Made by a program: the position numbers and the translations under genes. The notes beneath the pieces are model-generated. The model did no database searches. It saw nothing but the letters and a program-made list of their open reading frames with translations, and had not been told where the DNA came from. Below are positions 16,618-26,634 of a stretch of DNA of 30,960 nucleotides, piece by piece (position 1 is the first letter of the stretch; every line of letters begins with the position of its first letter). Source of the stretch: Chara braunii (taxonomy: Eukaryota > Streptophyta > Charophyceae > Charales > Characeae); assembly GCA_003427395.1 (NCBI GenBank), contig BFEA01001246.1:44872-75831 (forward strand), read 5' to 3'.

Positions 16618-17367
16618 GACGTTAACCAGTTATTTTCAAAATTCCAGAGGGACGTGATGTGGCAGAGTGACTGTCGGTCGATCGGGTATCTCAAGAGGCA
16701 TGTTAATCCAATCATCAGGTTGATTCCGTCGGTCATGGACGCTAGAGAAAAGAGAGCTGCTAGTGCGAACAGAAAATACAGTCGCAATCATCTGGGATTC
16801 GACAAGGCTAATCATCTCGGTTTCTTTAACTTCGACGTCAGTTTTCGAATCAGCCGTAGTTTCTTCCACGGTTAGTCCTGTTAAATCCACCATTTCCTAC
16901 ATTAGATCGGACACATCATCGACGGGAGCTTCGGCTTCTCGTTTTATCAGAGCGATGGTGACTCCTGTTGTAAGTAGCGACCTTAGAGGGGAAACAAAAA
17001 CATTCAGTTATTGTTTCACCTGTTGATAGCGTGCTCGGAGGGAAAGTATTCCCTCGTACAGAGTACGAGGGGGTTCCAAATCGTCTACTAGGTCAGATAT
17101 TTGCAGGATGGGTTCCCCGAAAAAGGTCAAGGAACTGATCTGGGCTCTTGCAAAGAGGCACGAGCGTGTTATCTTCCAGGCTCAAGTGGAAAGTTCGTGT
17201 GGTTCTGGGAACCATCCGAAATTCCTCTGGAGTTTCGTGTTCAAAAAGTTTGACTAAGTGTTTCCATTCATTTTCACTAGGCATCTCTTCTTCACACTCC
17301 TGTTCTTCGGATCCGCGACTATCATCCAGAGATGGAAATTCCTCGTGATCGGGACCTTGAATCATCC
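16618..17367 (-). pseudogene. Broken linker between protease and reverse transcriptase
   Basis: Two short minus-strand frames (17365-17093 and 16893-16636) lie between protease and RT and differ in phase. The first is acidic (EEQECEEEMPSENEW) and is preceded by an in-frame stop at 17370-17368 that ends the protease. The second runs into TGA and TAA just before RT. I recognise no domain. They probably belong to one original Pol polyprotein that has been broken by frameshifts; from 17092 to 16894 no frame is clearly kept. Confidence 0.55.
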
Positions 17368-18333
17368 CTAGGACCCTATCCGAGCAGAATCAGGATTCCT
17401 TTTTACTGCTCGGGTGGAACTCCGCAGCGGAACTGTCCGAGGCTTTCCACCTGTTTGCGTAAGCACCAACTGTTTGGAATCGAAATGCATGCGGCCACCT
17501 ACCGCCATTGCCCAAGGCAGTCCCAACAACACCGAATATGAGTGCACATCTATGACCAAGGCGTTAACGAGGACGTGTACTCGTCCAACTTTCACGGCCA
17601 CATTCTCAATGACTCCTACGATATTTATTGCTTCCTCGTCAGCAGAGACGTAATTGTCTTTGCCAGATTGAGGGAGAATCGAGTTAAGTCGTCCCGTTCT
17701 TTTCACCGTGTTTAATGATATAGCGACCGCAGAGGAGCCAGTATCGATGAGGGCACTAAAGGGTTTGCTCCATACTTCACAATCACATTCCGCACTTTTC
17801 CATAACACTGGTCGAGCTCGCACAAAATGATCTTTCTCAGCTAAAGAAATCTTAGCTACTCGCGCCGCTTCGGGTTCACCAACTTTGGGTTCGGGCGGTG
17901 CAACACCCTCTGCTTCTTCTTCCTTCTTCTTTTTCAACATTCGTTGTATGCGCTGGTATGTAAAGCGTTTTTGATTCTTCTGACATTGTTGCAGCAGCTT
18001 GTCATTTGCAGCTTCGGATATGGTGAGCAAATGTCCCACTGAGACCGGAACGCGAATATCCAGTTGCGTAAGTGTTCGTAGTACATCAATTTCTCCCGTC
18101 CAAAACTGTGGTCCGGGGTTAGATTCGCGCTCGACCCATTGAAGATTGTCATGAGTTGGTTGGAGTGCTCTGACCATGCCGGCGAGATGAAGGTATTCGG
18201 TTGGGTCAACCACGTCAGCGGCTTCGGAAGAAGAAGTCCCTGAGGTCGATGCAACTGCCATCGAGAGGGAAGGTTGCTCAGGGGCGTACGCAATGATCTC
18301 CTCATTTCGGGCCGTATCTATTAGTGCGGCTAC
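17368..18333 (-). pseudogene. Aspartic protease region of element A
   Basis: The minus-strand frame continues from Gag after a single TGA (18336-18334), in the same phase. The first ATG is at 18261. The active site ALIDTGSSAVAIS (D-T-G-S) lies near residue 170 counted from that ATG, followed by the hydrophobic flap-side stretch and SVLLGLPWAM, the usual second protease motif (I/L-L-G). A basic/acidic helix (MLKKKKEEEAEG) precedes it. It would cut the Gag-Pol polyprotein. The frame stops at 17370-17368. The single in-frame TGA between Gag and protease could be suppressed in life or could be decay; the other nonsense codons in this copy favour decay. Confidence 0.85.
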
Positions 18334-19519
18334 TCATCCTTGATTCAGAGCTACGGGGGCTGCGACAAGTGGGGGCTGATGTCGTTTTGGCTGCGGACAG
18401 TTCCAGGCAAAATGCTCGGGCTGTTTGCAGTTGTAACACTCAATCTTCCCTGCCACGTTAGCTGGATGAGGGAACTGCGGTGCATGTCCAGGCGCAGGCG
18501 AGGCAACCAAAAGTGGGAACGATGCAGGGGCAGGTCGAGCAGGAGTCGGGTTGGGCCTAATTAGCCTGCTCATTATCTGTTTCATTCGATCCATGTGAGT
18601 CGCCTGCATCTAGAGCAGATTGCTCATCCATTCATATTGTTTGGTGGTAGCTGTATGGATCATCTGTGCCAAATGCATATTGGTTATTGACATAGAGCCA
18701 GGATCTCGGGTGCTTTTGGGGCTAACAGTTGCTATCGGTTGGTTCAAAGAGAGAGTCAGAGGAGGGGGAGAAGGAGCTGACGGGATGTCAGAGGCGACCC
18801 CTTCGGGAAGGTCATGATCCGGCCGGGGATAGAATCGTTCTATCGCTCGCAACCACGATCGTTGTTCCGCCGCTACATCCCGAATCGTATCTGTAATGTC
18901 CTCGTCTCCCTGACTGATATACTTCTTTGTATCCGTCAGGTCCAACTCAAGGGCCTTGGTGATGATAGCAGGCAACTGGTTCGTTTTAGGGGGAACCTTT
19001 TTTCTGCAACTTAGCTTTTAGCGTCGGATTTCGTAGATGATCGATGAACAAATCTCGGGCGGAATTTTCATCTCGGCCTGATTTGTCCAACGTAGTTTGG
19101 AATCGATCCACGAAGTCAGGCAGCAACTCCCCTGGCTCTTGCGGTCGAGTTTTGAGCACATACCAAGCGACGTCTTCGCAGACCATATCAAATCTGGCCA
19201 AGAACGCTTGCTTGAAGGTGTTCCAATCTACCCATCTGTGTTTTCTAAACCAATCATGCGCCGTGTTGCGAAACAGCAAGGTGATGACGCGGGGGAGGTC
19301 TTCCGCGCTGTATCCTTGAGCTTGGACGGCTTCCAGCCAAGCTTCGGGGTGGGTGTGATTAGGAAAGAAAGGGAAAGCGGCGGGAATACTAACAATCACC
19401 CTGGGGGAAGCCGCGTTGCCGTCGGCCATTGGCATAGCTGCTCTAACCTCACCGGATCTTGATCTGGTCACCGGGCGATCTCGACGAGCAGGTTGAGGAC
19501 TTCTTCTACCTTTCGCCAA
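18334..19519 (-). pseudogene. Gag of element A with CCHC zinc knuckle
   Basis: The first part has the capsid-like block of plant Ty3/gypsy Gag: HPEAWLEAVQAQGY, NTAHDWFRKHRWVDWNTFKQ, FLARFDM and LLPDFVDRF. The frame is open from 19519, but the first in-frame ATG is at 19435 (MPMADGN), a likelier start; the open part above it begins with TTG. One extra base in an A run (six T on plus, 18998-19003) shifts the frame, after which it reads PPKTNQLPAIITKALELDL. TAG at 18612-18610 interrupts it again, followed by MQATHMDRMK and the zinc knuckle CYNCKQPEHFAWNC (CX2CX4HX4C). TGA at 18336-18334 closes it. Gag forms the virus-like particle and the knuckle binds the element RNA. Confidence 0.9.
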
Positions 19520-19552
19520 CTCGATTTACTGTCAGCAGAACTGGCACGTGTC

Positions 19553-19565
19553 GGCTCCGATACCA
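19553..19565 (-). other. Primer binding site for initiator-Met tRNA
   Basis: The minus strand reads TGGTATCGGAGCC, one base off the common plant Ty3/gypsy and copia site TGGTATCAGAGCC, which is complementary to the 3' end of initiator-Met tRNA. It lies 11 bases after the proposed LTR end and 34 bases before the Gag open frame. This fixes the orientation of the element and identifies the right-hand LTR as the 5' LTR. Confidence 0.8.
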
Positions 19566-19576
19566 ACCTCACGCCA

Positions 19577-22247
19577 TGTGCTGTCTTCCGTTCGGAGTGC
19601 TAAGGGTGTGGAAGGGAGCCCCAGGAAAACAACAAGATGGGGTGTGCCAAGGATTTCTGGAAAATTGAGTGTGGGGACACAGACAAAACTGAAATCCCCC
19701 GTGTTGGTCCGATGAAGTAAGTCGGTTGCTTTCGCGTGTCGTGGAATGTGCGCGCGGGCACGACGTGAAAAGAGAAAAATCCAAATTCAATCTAAAAAGT
19801 ATTGTTGAACTTCCCACCGCGCTATGACTCTTCGTTTAGAGTGAAAGGGCTTTGATACACTCCGCGTGTCCCGTATCAAGTCTCGACGTCACTCGTTGGC
19901 CTGTTCCGAGTCTGACGTGGAGGGTCTCAACCGCGTGGCTTTTTCCTTGTGCTTGTCTTCACTCCGTATACGGTAATGGAAACCCTTTGATTCGTAGCGA
20001 TCGAAACGCTGACACTCAGTGCACAGAGTTTGAGGTCAATAAAGCGCCACTACCGTCCACGGAATGACGATCAGCTCGTTAAATGGCAACAATACTGAGT
20101 AAGGTCGGAAGTGCGTATCGAAAATGACAAAGCCCGCGTCCACGAATCCAGAGCAACGATTTTCAGGAGGGAAGTAATATCGCCCTTCGATCCGTGCGAC
20201 AACTTCTCATACGTCCCACTCACAAACACGTGTCCTTTCCTCGTTGTACAGGAAGGGGCGCGTTGGCGTGGGAGACACGGGAGGCTGGCGCCCGATCGAG
20301 GTGCGTCCATTAGTCCATATGTCAATCAATCGGAACGAGTTTGCAAAAAACCCCGGGACGTCATAAAAAAACACAATTGTAAAAACCGACTAACATTTTC
20401 CTTCCTTTCAACACGAGGAAAACATTCTACGAAGCCCGTACAACCATGCAATAATCGGGTTGGAGTTTCGAGGGATCAACCCGCGATTCAGGTTCAGCAG
20501 GCCAGATCGACAAAAATCTGAGGCGTCGGGCTCTTTCGAGGTCGTCTTACAGACTGGCTGCAGATGTCGTGCAACATAAAACAGATGGCATGCGCAGTGC
20601 AACTTAGAACGACAGATCTAAACATTCTTGCATTCTCGAACAAGATCGCGTCGAGCTATGGGTCTAATCAACGCAAAAATTCACATACAAGCATTTCTAT
20701 GCATACATCCACTGTGGAAGGTGCGAAAATGAGAATAGTGCACAAATCAGAAACAAATCGGGGGAGGAGGGGGGGGGGGGCTGTACACACGCATCCACCG
20801 TTCACAAGACAAGATGATTAAGTTCCTTCGCGTCCAGGGATTACCCAGGAAACTAATGGAAGAGTTCCGAAAGAAGTTCTTCTTCGCAGGAAATCACAAG
20901 GGTTCACTTCGGTTCACAAGAGAGACAGACTCATAACACAACGTCATTCAGACCAGAGAGAGAAAGAGAAGAGACGGGTGAAAAGTGTCGAGACAGAAGA
21001 TACTGGAATCCGACAAGGGAACATTCGACTTCTCAGCCGTGAACTCACACCAAAAATTATCCGCAATCATGAAGGCGCATTCGCCGTGAAATTCCAATAT
21101 GGCCCCGGGCCAATCATCCACTCAACTCTAATTATCGATCCTCATACCCGCACCGACGATCCTGGCCGTCGCGTGCTAACTTCCACCGCTGCGATCGTCA
21201 CCCCGCTGACGCAAGCTCGACACGGCTCGCCCGGATCCCACAGTCCGTCGTGGCGATCAAGCGCGCAACCGGCCAGCCTACAGTCAGCCCGTTAGGACTT
21301 TTCGACTCGCACCAAGCGCATCACCTAGCCACTACTTCCCGGAAGCTGGCTTGCGAGTGGAAAACGTAAGAGAGTTTTGCGGGCGCGCTTGCGGAATTTA
21401 TAGTTCCGAGAAAGAAGAGAGACGGGGGAGAAGACATAGGGGAAATCGAGGTGTAAGAGGAGAAGATCCAGCGAGGGGTGCTCAAGGGAAACCATGTTGA
21501 TCCTTCGGAACCCAATGTTCGACCAATCAGATTCGTCACGCAATAGGAAGATCCTCTTACTCAACGCGTCTGATTGGTGAGCGGGGGTACTCGAAGGATC
21601 AACCGGGCTTCGCGAGCCAAGGTTGAAGAGCGAGAAGGAAAGAGGCGCGAGAAGCAGCGCAAGACGGGTCCAAGATTCAGATGATCAAGAAAGGGAAAAC
21701 AGGCGCGCAAAGAGCAGAAAGAGGAAAAACAGTTGTGATCGGAGAAGAAGAGAAATGGGGGGGGGGGAGGGAGAGAGAGAGAGAGAAGAGAGCACGGGGG
21801 AAGAAGGACGCGAGAAATAAGGAGGAGGAAACTCGCATGCGCGGTGCCGACAGCAAGAGAAAAAAACACCAAAACAGTTACAGCTTATCCGCGCGCGAAA
21901 GTTGCTGCGGTAAAAGAAAGTCCTATGCCTGTCCGTATTCTCACAAAATTCCTAGAGTCTTCTCCAACGTGACCGAGAACATTCATGCACAAAAAGGACA
22001 CGTCGGGTTCCATGCATTCCGGAATTCCTAACTGTAGAGTCCGATTCCTAGTGCGCTCGCTAAGGCGCACGCAATTTCCCATACATTTCCCGAATTACAA
22101 AAAGCAGAATTCCAAGAATCAATAGAACCTCCGAAAAATGAGGGCCCAAACAAGACACCTGAAATCAAGAAAAACGACGGGGGCTTTGTTGGGCCAGTAT
22201 GATACAAAGGAAAGAATTGGCACGGGGATCGGAAGTGGTTCGTCACA
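19577..22247 (-). repeat. 5' LTR of element A (2.7 kb)
   Basis: On the minus strand it starts TGTGACGAACC at 22247 and ends CAGCACA at 19577, giving TGTG/CACA ends. The first 390 bp match 448-1, and nearly the whole length matches 28967-26635. It holds long G and GA runs on plus (20763-20780, 21757-21790). It lacks two short segments present in the 3' LTR (about 39 bp near 21886 and about 20 bp near 22220). No protein gene is evident inside. The end could be moved up to 11 bases toward the primer site, because both copies share TGAGGT there. Transcription of element A should start within this LTR; I cannot place the start. Confidence 0.85.
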
Positions 22248-22533
22248 CGATTGAATTATAAGAAGCTTTCGCACGTGGGTCGGTAGCTCGGCGGGGATAC
22301 GCCCCTAAGGGTGGTGACAACCCCTTAGGGAAGGTAAGGTGTGCCCCGCGAGAACCTATCCTGTCATAGGGGACCACGGGATGTACAGCTGGCACACTCG
22401 CCCGGAGCGGCGAATGGTCGACAAGGGTTACCGTGTCGTCCCCGAGTTGTCTCTAAAAAGTTGAAAGCCTAAGTTTCTCCTGCGTGACGCGGCCGGGAGG
22501 GCCCTCGCTCGCACGGGGCCGATGCGCTCGACA
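22248..22533. repeat. B2: right terminal remnant of a second B element
   Basis: It matches 15443-15696 in the same orientation and ends GATGCGCTCGACA at 22533. It begins exactly where the 5' LTR of element A ends, so A inserted into this B copy. It has about 40 extra bases near 22415-22470. Paired stems are 22303-22330 (CCCTAAGG/CCTTAGGG), 22344-22380 (CCCG/CGGG with inner CCTAT/ATAGG) and 22500-22520 (GGCCC/GGGCC). The four bases after it (ACGA) would be its target duplication if the left end outside this window shows the same. Confidence 0.8.
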
Positions 22534-23391
22534 ACGAGCTGGCCTGAAACGGAAGGGCAGTCGCTGATAAATCGAATCGGTGGCCTCTCTCGATTTTCGG
22601 GCTGGCGAGCAGTGCCCACGGCCTACATATGGGAAAGGTGCTGGTGGTTTAATTGTTCTTTCATCTTCCTCTTTGTCATGCGGCAGGGGTTGGGTATTTT
22701 CCATTGGTCAGGCCATCAATTGGGGGCTGGATTGAAGCTGCCTTCAATAATTACCGGAATGCCTACTGGGACCTGTACTCACTTTTAAAAAAAAGGCTTG
22801 CCGCACCCTCGCTTCATTTGGGGTGTACACACAGATAATGCACACCACCTCTAGTTCTGACATGGCCAGTATTGAGACCCACCGCCCCACCTTACCTGTG
22901 TCACAATTTTTATCCTATTCCTTGTCTCGCACGCAATTTCCAAGAATGTTCAAAGAGATTGCGAATCTGAAGCTTCTGCTTCCTCCAATGAATGCGTAAA
23001 CTTCGCTGTACATTGTCTCCTGTCCGTATTGTTGCCTTCTGCCATCTCTCTCATTTCCCCCCCCCCTAGCCCTCCAAAGATCTTCCAACCTAAAATTCCA
23101 GTCCCCTGCAATGCCCCAGGCATCAGATCTGCTGATTTCTTTTTTTTTCCCCTAATAGTTATTTTCCATTCTGTGGCACCTGTACACTTTGTGTCTGATC
23201 CTTTCCATTTCTGTGCCACCCTCTTCACCCACAAACTTATGGGTCATTATAGCTGTATGGGGGCAACTTTCAATCCAGATGCAGCGATAAATACTGGGTA
23301 TTTACTCGGGTGAAAACCGTAGCTCCCAGGATCCCTTTTCTATTTTCAGGTATCTGATCCTCACCACCTTTGCAGGTTATATTGCTCATCC
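22534..23391. other. Flanking sequence without recognisable gene
   Basis: Mixed, T-rich on plus, with short open frames only. I see no conserved domain, RNA gene or clear repeat. Confidence 0.55.
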
Positions 23392-23394
23392 TTA

Positions 23395-23538
23395 GAGCAT
23401 ACTCACACTAGGCCCTCAAACTTGCCAAATCGCAAAACCAGAGGCCAGATCGAGTCCTTGTAAAGGAAGGACTAGATATGGCCACTATTTTTGGGATTTT
23501 GGGATTTTGCGATTTTGAGGCCTAGTGTGAGTATGCCC
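23395..23538. mobile_element. Harbinger/Tourist-like MITE, 144 bp
   Basis: The terminal inverted repeats are GAGCATACTCACACTAGG at the left and its complement ending GGGC-type at the right (one base differs), extending inward through CTCAAA...ATCGCAAAA. TTA flanks both sides (23392-23394 and 23539-23541). A 3-bp TTA duplication with GAGCAT/GGGCAT ends fits PIF/Harbinger MITEs. There is no coding capacity, so a transposase from elsewhere must move it. Confidence 0.85.
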
Positions 23539-23640
23539 TTAGTCTGCCTAGTCTTCCTTCTTCTTCTTCTTTTTTTTCCTTATCTTCTTTTTTTTTAAAC
23601 GGCCTAAGAACGTGGAGGTACTGGTGGTTTAACGGTCTAA

Positions 23641-24134
23641 GAGGCTCGCCACACAGGCTGTCGAATGTCGAAAATTTTCGACAGGTGTCAGAAAATTTTC
23701 GACAGTCGGGCGGTCGACAATTTCGCCCCCCTTCGCCACATAGCCTGTCGAGGGGCGAGGTTGTCGAAAGTTGCCAAGTCGACTCAGCCTTTCGACAGGT
23801 GCTGTGTGGCAAAGGCGGTCGCCTGTCGGGAGTTGTTACGTGGACGAATTGGTGCACGCAAGCGGACCAGATGCAGACGCCGTTTTCGACAGCCACTGTT
23901 GACTACATACGGACAAACGGGCCATGGCTGTCAGGGAGCAGTCGCTGACAATGGAAAATCAAAGCCGTTTTTCGAAAGGTGACGGGCCACTGTCAAATTT
24001 CCGTCACCTGCAGGCTGGAGGAAACGGTTGCTGGAGGGCGGCTGTCGAAAGTGCCATCCTGACACCTGTCGAAAGTTTTTTGAGCCACAATTCTTCGAAA
24101 GTCTGTGTGGCGATGCAAAATTGTCGCGAGCCTC
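23641..24134. mobile_element. Harbinger-like MITE, 494 bp, with repeated TGTCGAAA words
   Basis: The ends are GAGGCTCGCCACACAG at the left and, at the right, the complement of GAGGCTCGCGACAATTTTGC followed by CACACAG, that is, with an extra segment. TAA flanks both sides (23638-23640, 24135-24137). The inverted repeats continue inward to GACAGGTGTCAG on both sides. Inside, the word TGTCGAAA or its complement TTTCGACA is repeated many times, including GAAAATTTTCGAC palindromes. There is no coding capacity. Confidence 0.8.
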
Positions 24135-24249
24135 TAAGACCCCCAGGTTGTTGTAGAGGTCAGACTCTGACGTATGACAGTCACCAATCTACTTGTCCAT
24201 CTTCCAGTTTCCTACCGCCTCTTTCTGCAAATTCTCAACTCTTACCTTC

Positions 24250-24273
24250 TTTTTTTTTTTTTTTTTTTTTTTT
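24250..24273. repeat. Poly-T run (24 bases)
   Basis: A pure T run on plus, 120 bp beyond the 3' end of the U6 copy. It could be the poly-A tail of an old retroposed sequence on the minus strand, but I cannot identify a body. Confidence 0.9.
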
Positions 24274-24395
24274 GTAGTGCTGGATCATGGAGCTTTGATT
24301 GAGGACTGTGGACACCACCGCCACACAGACAGCAATAAAGGTTGCAACAGATCAGCCAAATCTCGTCTTTTCCGTTTCCTTTTTTTTAAGTCTTC

Positions 24396-24448
24396 AAAAA
24401 AATATGGACCATTTCTCGATTTATGCGTGTCATCCTTGCGCAGGGGCC

Positions 24449-24480
<32 letters not shown>

Positions 24481-24498
24481 ACGGATGTCCCGAAGGAC
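24396..24498 (-). ncRNA. U6: U6 spliceosomal snRNA (full length)
   Basis: Read on the minus strand it starts GTCCTTCGGGACATCCG, continues TTAAAATTGGAACGATACAG, holds the ACAGAGA box that pairs with the 5' splice site, then AGATTAGCATGGCCCCTGCG (the U4-pairing and AGC region), CAAGGATGACACGCATAAAT and CGAGAAATGGTCC, and ends in seven T (an RNA polymerase III terminator). It is the catalytic RNA of the spliceosome. The 5' hairpin is one pair shorter than the usual plant form, and GTTAAAATTGG replaces GATAAAATTGG; the U6 fragment at 7368 shares both changes. No TATA box is seen near -30 and no plant upstream sequence element (RTCCCACATCG) nearby, so it may be a retroposed copy rather than an active gene. 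Confidence 0.85.
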
Positions 24499-24556
24499 AC
24501 TCTTACTATTTCTGGCTACAGACTTTTCTTCTTTTTTTGGGGGGGGAACTATGGGG

Positions 24557-24721
24557 GAGTCACAAAAACGAGTTATAATTGCACTATGGGCCAAGATACA
24601 CTTTCAAATTGCAGTTCGGGCAATGTATACAACCCAGCTTTCTGGCCAGGTAGGGTGCCCGAAGTGCAATTGCAAACTGTATCTTGCCCCATAGTGCAAT
24701 TATAACTCGTTTTTGTGACTC
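24557..24721. mobile_element. Foldback element, 165 bp
   Basis: The left arm 24557-24622 and right arm 24656-24721 are inverted copies of 66 bases with a few mismatches, starting GAGTCACAAAAACGAG. The loop is 33 bases. I see no clear target duplication. It lies 60 bp upstream (minus strand) of the U6 copy. Confidence 0.85.
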
Positions 24722-24736
24722 TACTGAAGTTACCCC

Positions 24737-25172
24737 GGATGTAGAACCACTTGCTTATAACCCTTCATAGCCAATTTGGCATGCCTTTTTCCACAAGAGC
24801 AGGAAAAGACTCACTTCGGGAACTCGTGGCTGAGAATGGAGTCAATGGACGCTGGACCCGGTTTCCAGCAGGTGCATCTCCCCACCAATAAATGGAGTGG
24901 CCACATCTGGGCTTACTAGGAGGGGGTGCTCTTATCACCTCGCCTAGTATGTCCACAAAGGGGTAACTTCAGGCGACGCCGAGGTGATAAGAGCACCCCC
25001 TCCTAGTGAGCCCAGATGTGGCCACTCCATTTATTGGTAGGGAGCTGCACCTGCTGGAAACTGGGTCTCAGCCATGAGTTCCCAAAGTGAGGCTGTTCCT
25101 GCTCTTGTGGAAAAAGGCATGCCAAGTTGGCTGTGATTCTATGAAGGGTTATAGGCAAGTGGTTCTACATCC
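24737..25172. mobile_element. Foldback element, 436 bp, with long arms
   Basis: The left arm 24737-24942 and right arm 24980-25172 are diverged inverted copies starting GGATGTAGAACCACTTGC; the loop is 37 bases. CTGAAGTTACCCC just outside the left arm (24724-24736) is complementary to GGGGTAACTTCAG inside the loop (24960-24972), so a second, offset inverted pair is nested in it. The arms contain a module (ATTTATTGG...GGAGCTGCACCTGCTGGAA) that recurs at 25514-25566 and 26000-26060. No coding capacity. Confidence 0.85.
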
Positions 25173-25480
25173 TCATGAAATTCAAATCTAGCCCACTCTT
25201 GTTCGAAAGGACAAAAGTAGCCTGATGAGGATCCGTGACGTCTGGGCACAGATCATGTACATGGGCATCTGCAGAAGCAAGTGCATTGTCACCATGATTG
25301 TTTTGCTTTTTTTTTTTCACCATGATGGTTTTGCTGTTCCTAAAGCTAGCCAGGCTGCTTAATATGTACTCTGCCGTCTGTTCCCACAATGACATTGGTT
25401 CTGGAGGGATGGCCCACTTTTTGCTATTCTGCACGATTCTTCAGTCACCTGCCTCAAGATTTGAATGCTGATTTTTTTAA

Positions 25481-25502
25481 TTTTTTTTTTTTTTTTTTTT
25501 TT
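25481..25502. repeat. Poly-T run (22 bases)
   Basis: A pure T run on plus directly before a copy of the GGAGC...GCTGG module, as if it were the tail of a minus-strand retroposon. Confidence 0.9.
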
Positions 25503-25513
25503 GAAAACAAGTG

Positions 25514-25566
25514 CTGCAATCTATTCGTGGGGAGCAGGACGTGCTGGGAACCGGGCCCAGCGTCCC
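25514..25566. repeat. Copy of a short dispersed module
   Basis: ATTCGTGGGGAGC, GTGCTGGGAACCGGG and CCAGC here correspond to ATTTATTGCCGCGGAGC, GTGCTGGAAGCTGAG and CCAGC at 26000-26060, and to the same words in both arms of the foldback element at 24737-25172. Four copies lie within 1.2 kb; the family is not known to me. Confidence 0.6.
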
Positions 25567-25580
25567 ATATCGAATTGTAC

Positions 25581-25630
25581 AGATCATTTGAGAACATTTG
25601 AGAACATTTGAGAACATTTGAGATCATTTG
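25581..25630 (+). repeat. 10-bp tandem repeat, five copies
   Basis: AGATCATTTG, AGAACATTTG (three times) and AGATCATTTG in a row. Confidence 0.95.
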
Positions 25631-25999
25631 AGATACAGGGGCCATTGCCCGGCTTCGGCTGAGAACAGTCTGATCATGAATATCTAATGAGGTAGTAATG
25701 ACCTATTAAAGAACTACTCATGCATAGGCTGCCACAGAGGTCCTGATTTCTTCCTAACCATCAAGGCACAATCCGCCTGAGCTACCCGTCAGATCTCTTG
25801 AGGTGGCAGAGGCTGGCGCTGCTTAGGAATTCTGTGACAGAGAATGTCAGCCGCTATGTTCAACATTCTGACCAAGAAAGGGGGTGAATAAAAGCAGCCG
25901 TCACACATCCCATTGACATCATGATTCTAATCATTATTTTTTTTAACATTTGTGGGGAGGCCGCTTTCTGGAGGTGAAAGGAGAATTCTGCACGAGTTG

Positions 26000-26060
26000 C
26001 AATGGCTCCCATTTATTGCCGCGGAGCTGCGGTGTGCTGGAAGCTGAGTCCAGCATCCGA
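26000..26060. repeat. Second dispersed copy of the short module
   Basis: It starts ATGGCTCCCATTTATTGCC and ends GAGTCCAGCATCC. It is the partner of 25514-25566 and of the foldback arms. Confidence 0.6.
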
Positions 26061-26584
26061 CAATTAAACAGAATGGGTGACCAAAGGTCATTAAGCGACC
26101 AGGACTTTCTACCCAACTACAGGCTCTGCCATTCCCCCCCACCTCAACAGTTAATTTCCCACCTTCTTGGCTGTAGATGCAGTCAACCTGCAGTAACTCA
26201 GAACAACTTATTACACGACTTCATCGACAGCAGGCCAGCGTAGTCTTGAGTACCAACCATCCACTGTGTCGCAACAGCCCAGTCCGACGTCTCCCAGCCA
26301 GGTGGTTTGCATCAGCAGTCCCTCGGGTAGCAGCAGTCCTTATCAGGGTTTGCGCTGTCGTTGCTGCCATGTAGCGGTGACACAGGCAGTAGCAGCATAG
26401 CCCCCTTTAGCTCAGGCTTGAGACTGTCACCCGACTCCTCCTCTGATCGGCCCCGTTGCCCACTTCCATCCTCCTCCACTTCTGCTTCATCAGCACTTTG
26501 CTTTCTCTCCTCCTGTCCCCTAATACTTAATGCTTCTGGCAGCCTTGATGCAGCAGGTCATAACATGCGACTTCACAGGACCAA

Positions 26585-26634
26585 CATGTTCAGCTGCCAA
26601 CTGGCACAAGGTTGTGACGCTCAACCTCACACCC
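26585..26634 (-). other. Relic of internal sequence of a second A-family element
   Basis: Next to the LTR at 26635 the minus strand keeps GGGTGTGAGGT, then later GTGCCAGTT and CAGCTGA, in the order seen after the 5' LTR of element A. The primer site itself reads TTGAGCGTCACAACC instead of TGGTATCGGAGCC, so it is lost, or this copy used another primer. No Gag is found further left. Confidence 0.6.

Larger units (their letters stand above)
25173..26580. other. Sequence without gene, holding short repeats
   Basis: No protein gene is visible. The stretch holds a small direct repeat (ACCATGATNGTTTTGC, near 25290 and 25320), a poly-T run, a 10-bp tandem repeat and two copies of the module described at 25514-25566. 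Confidence 0.5.
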
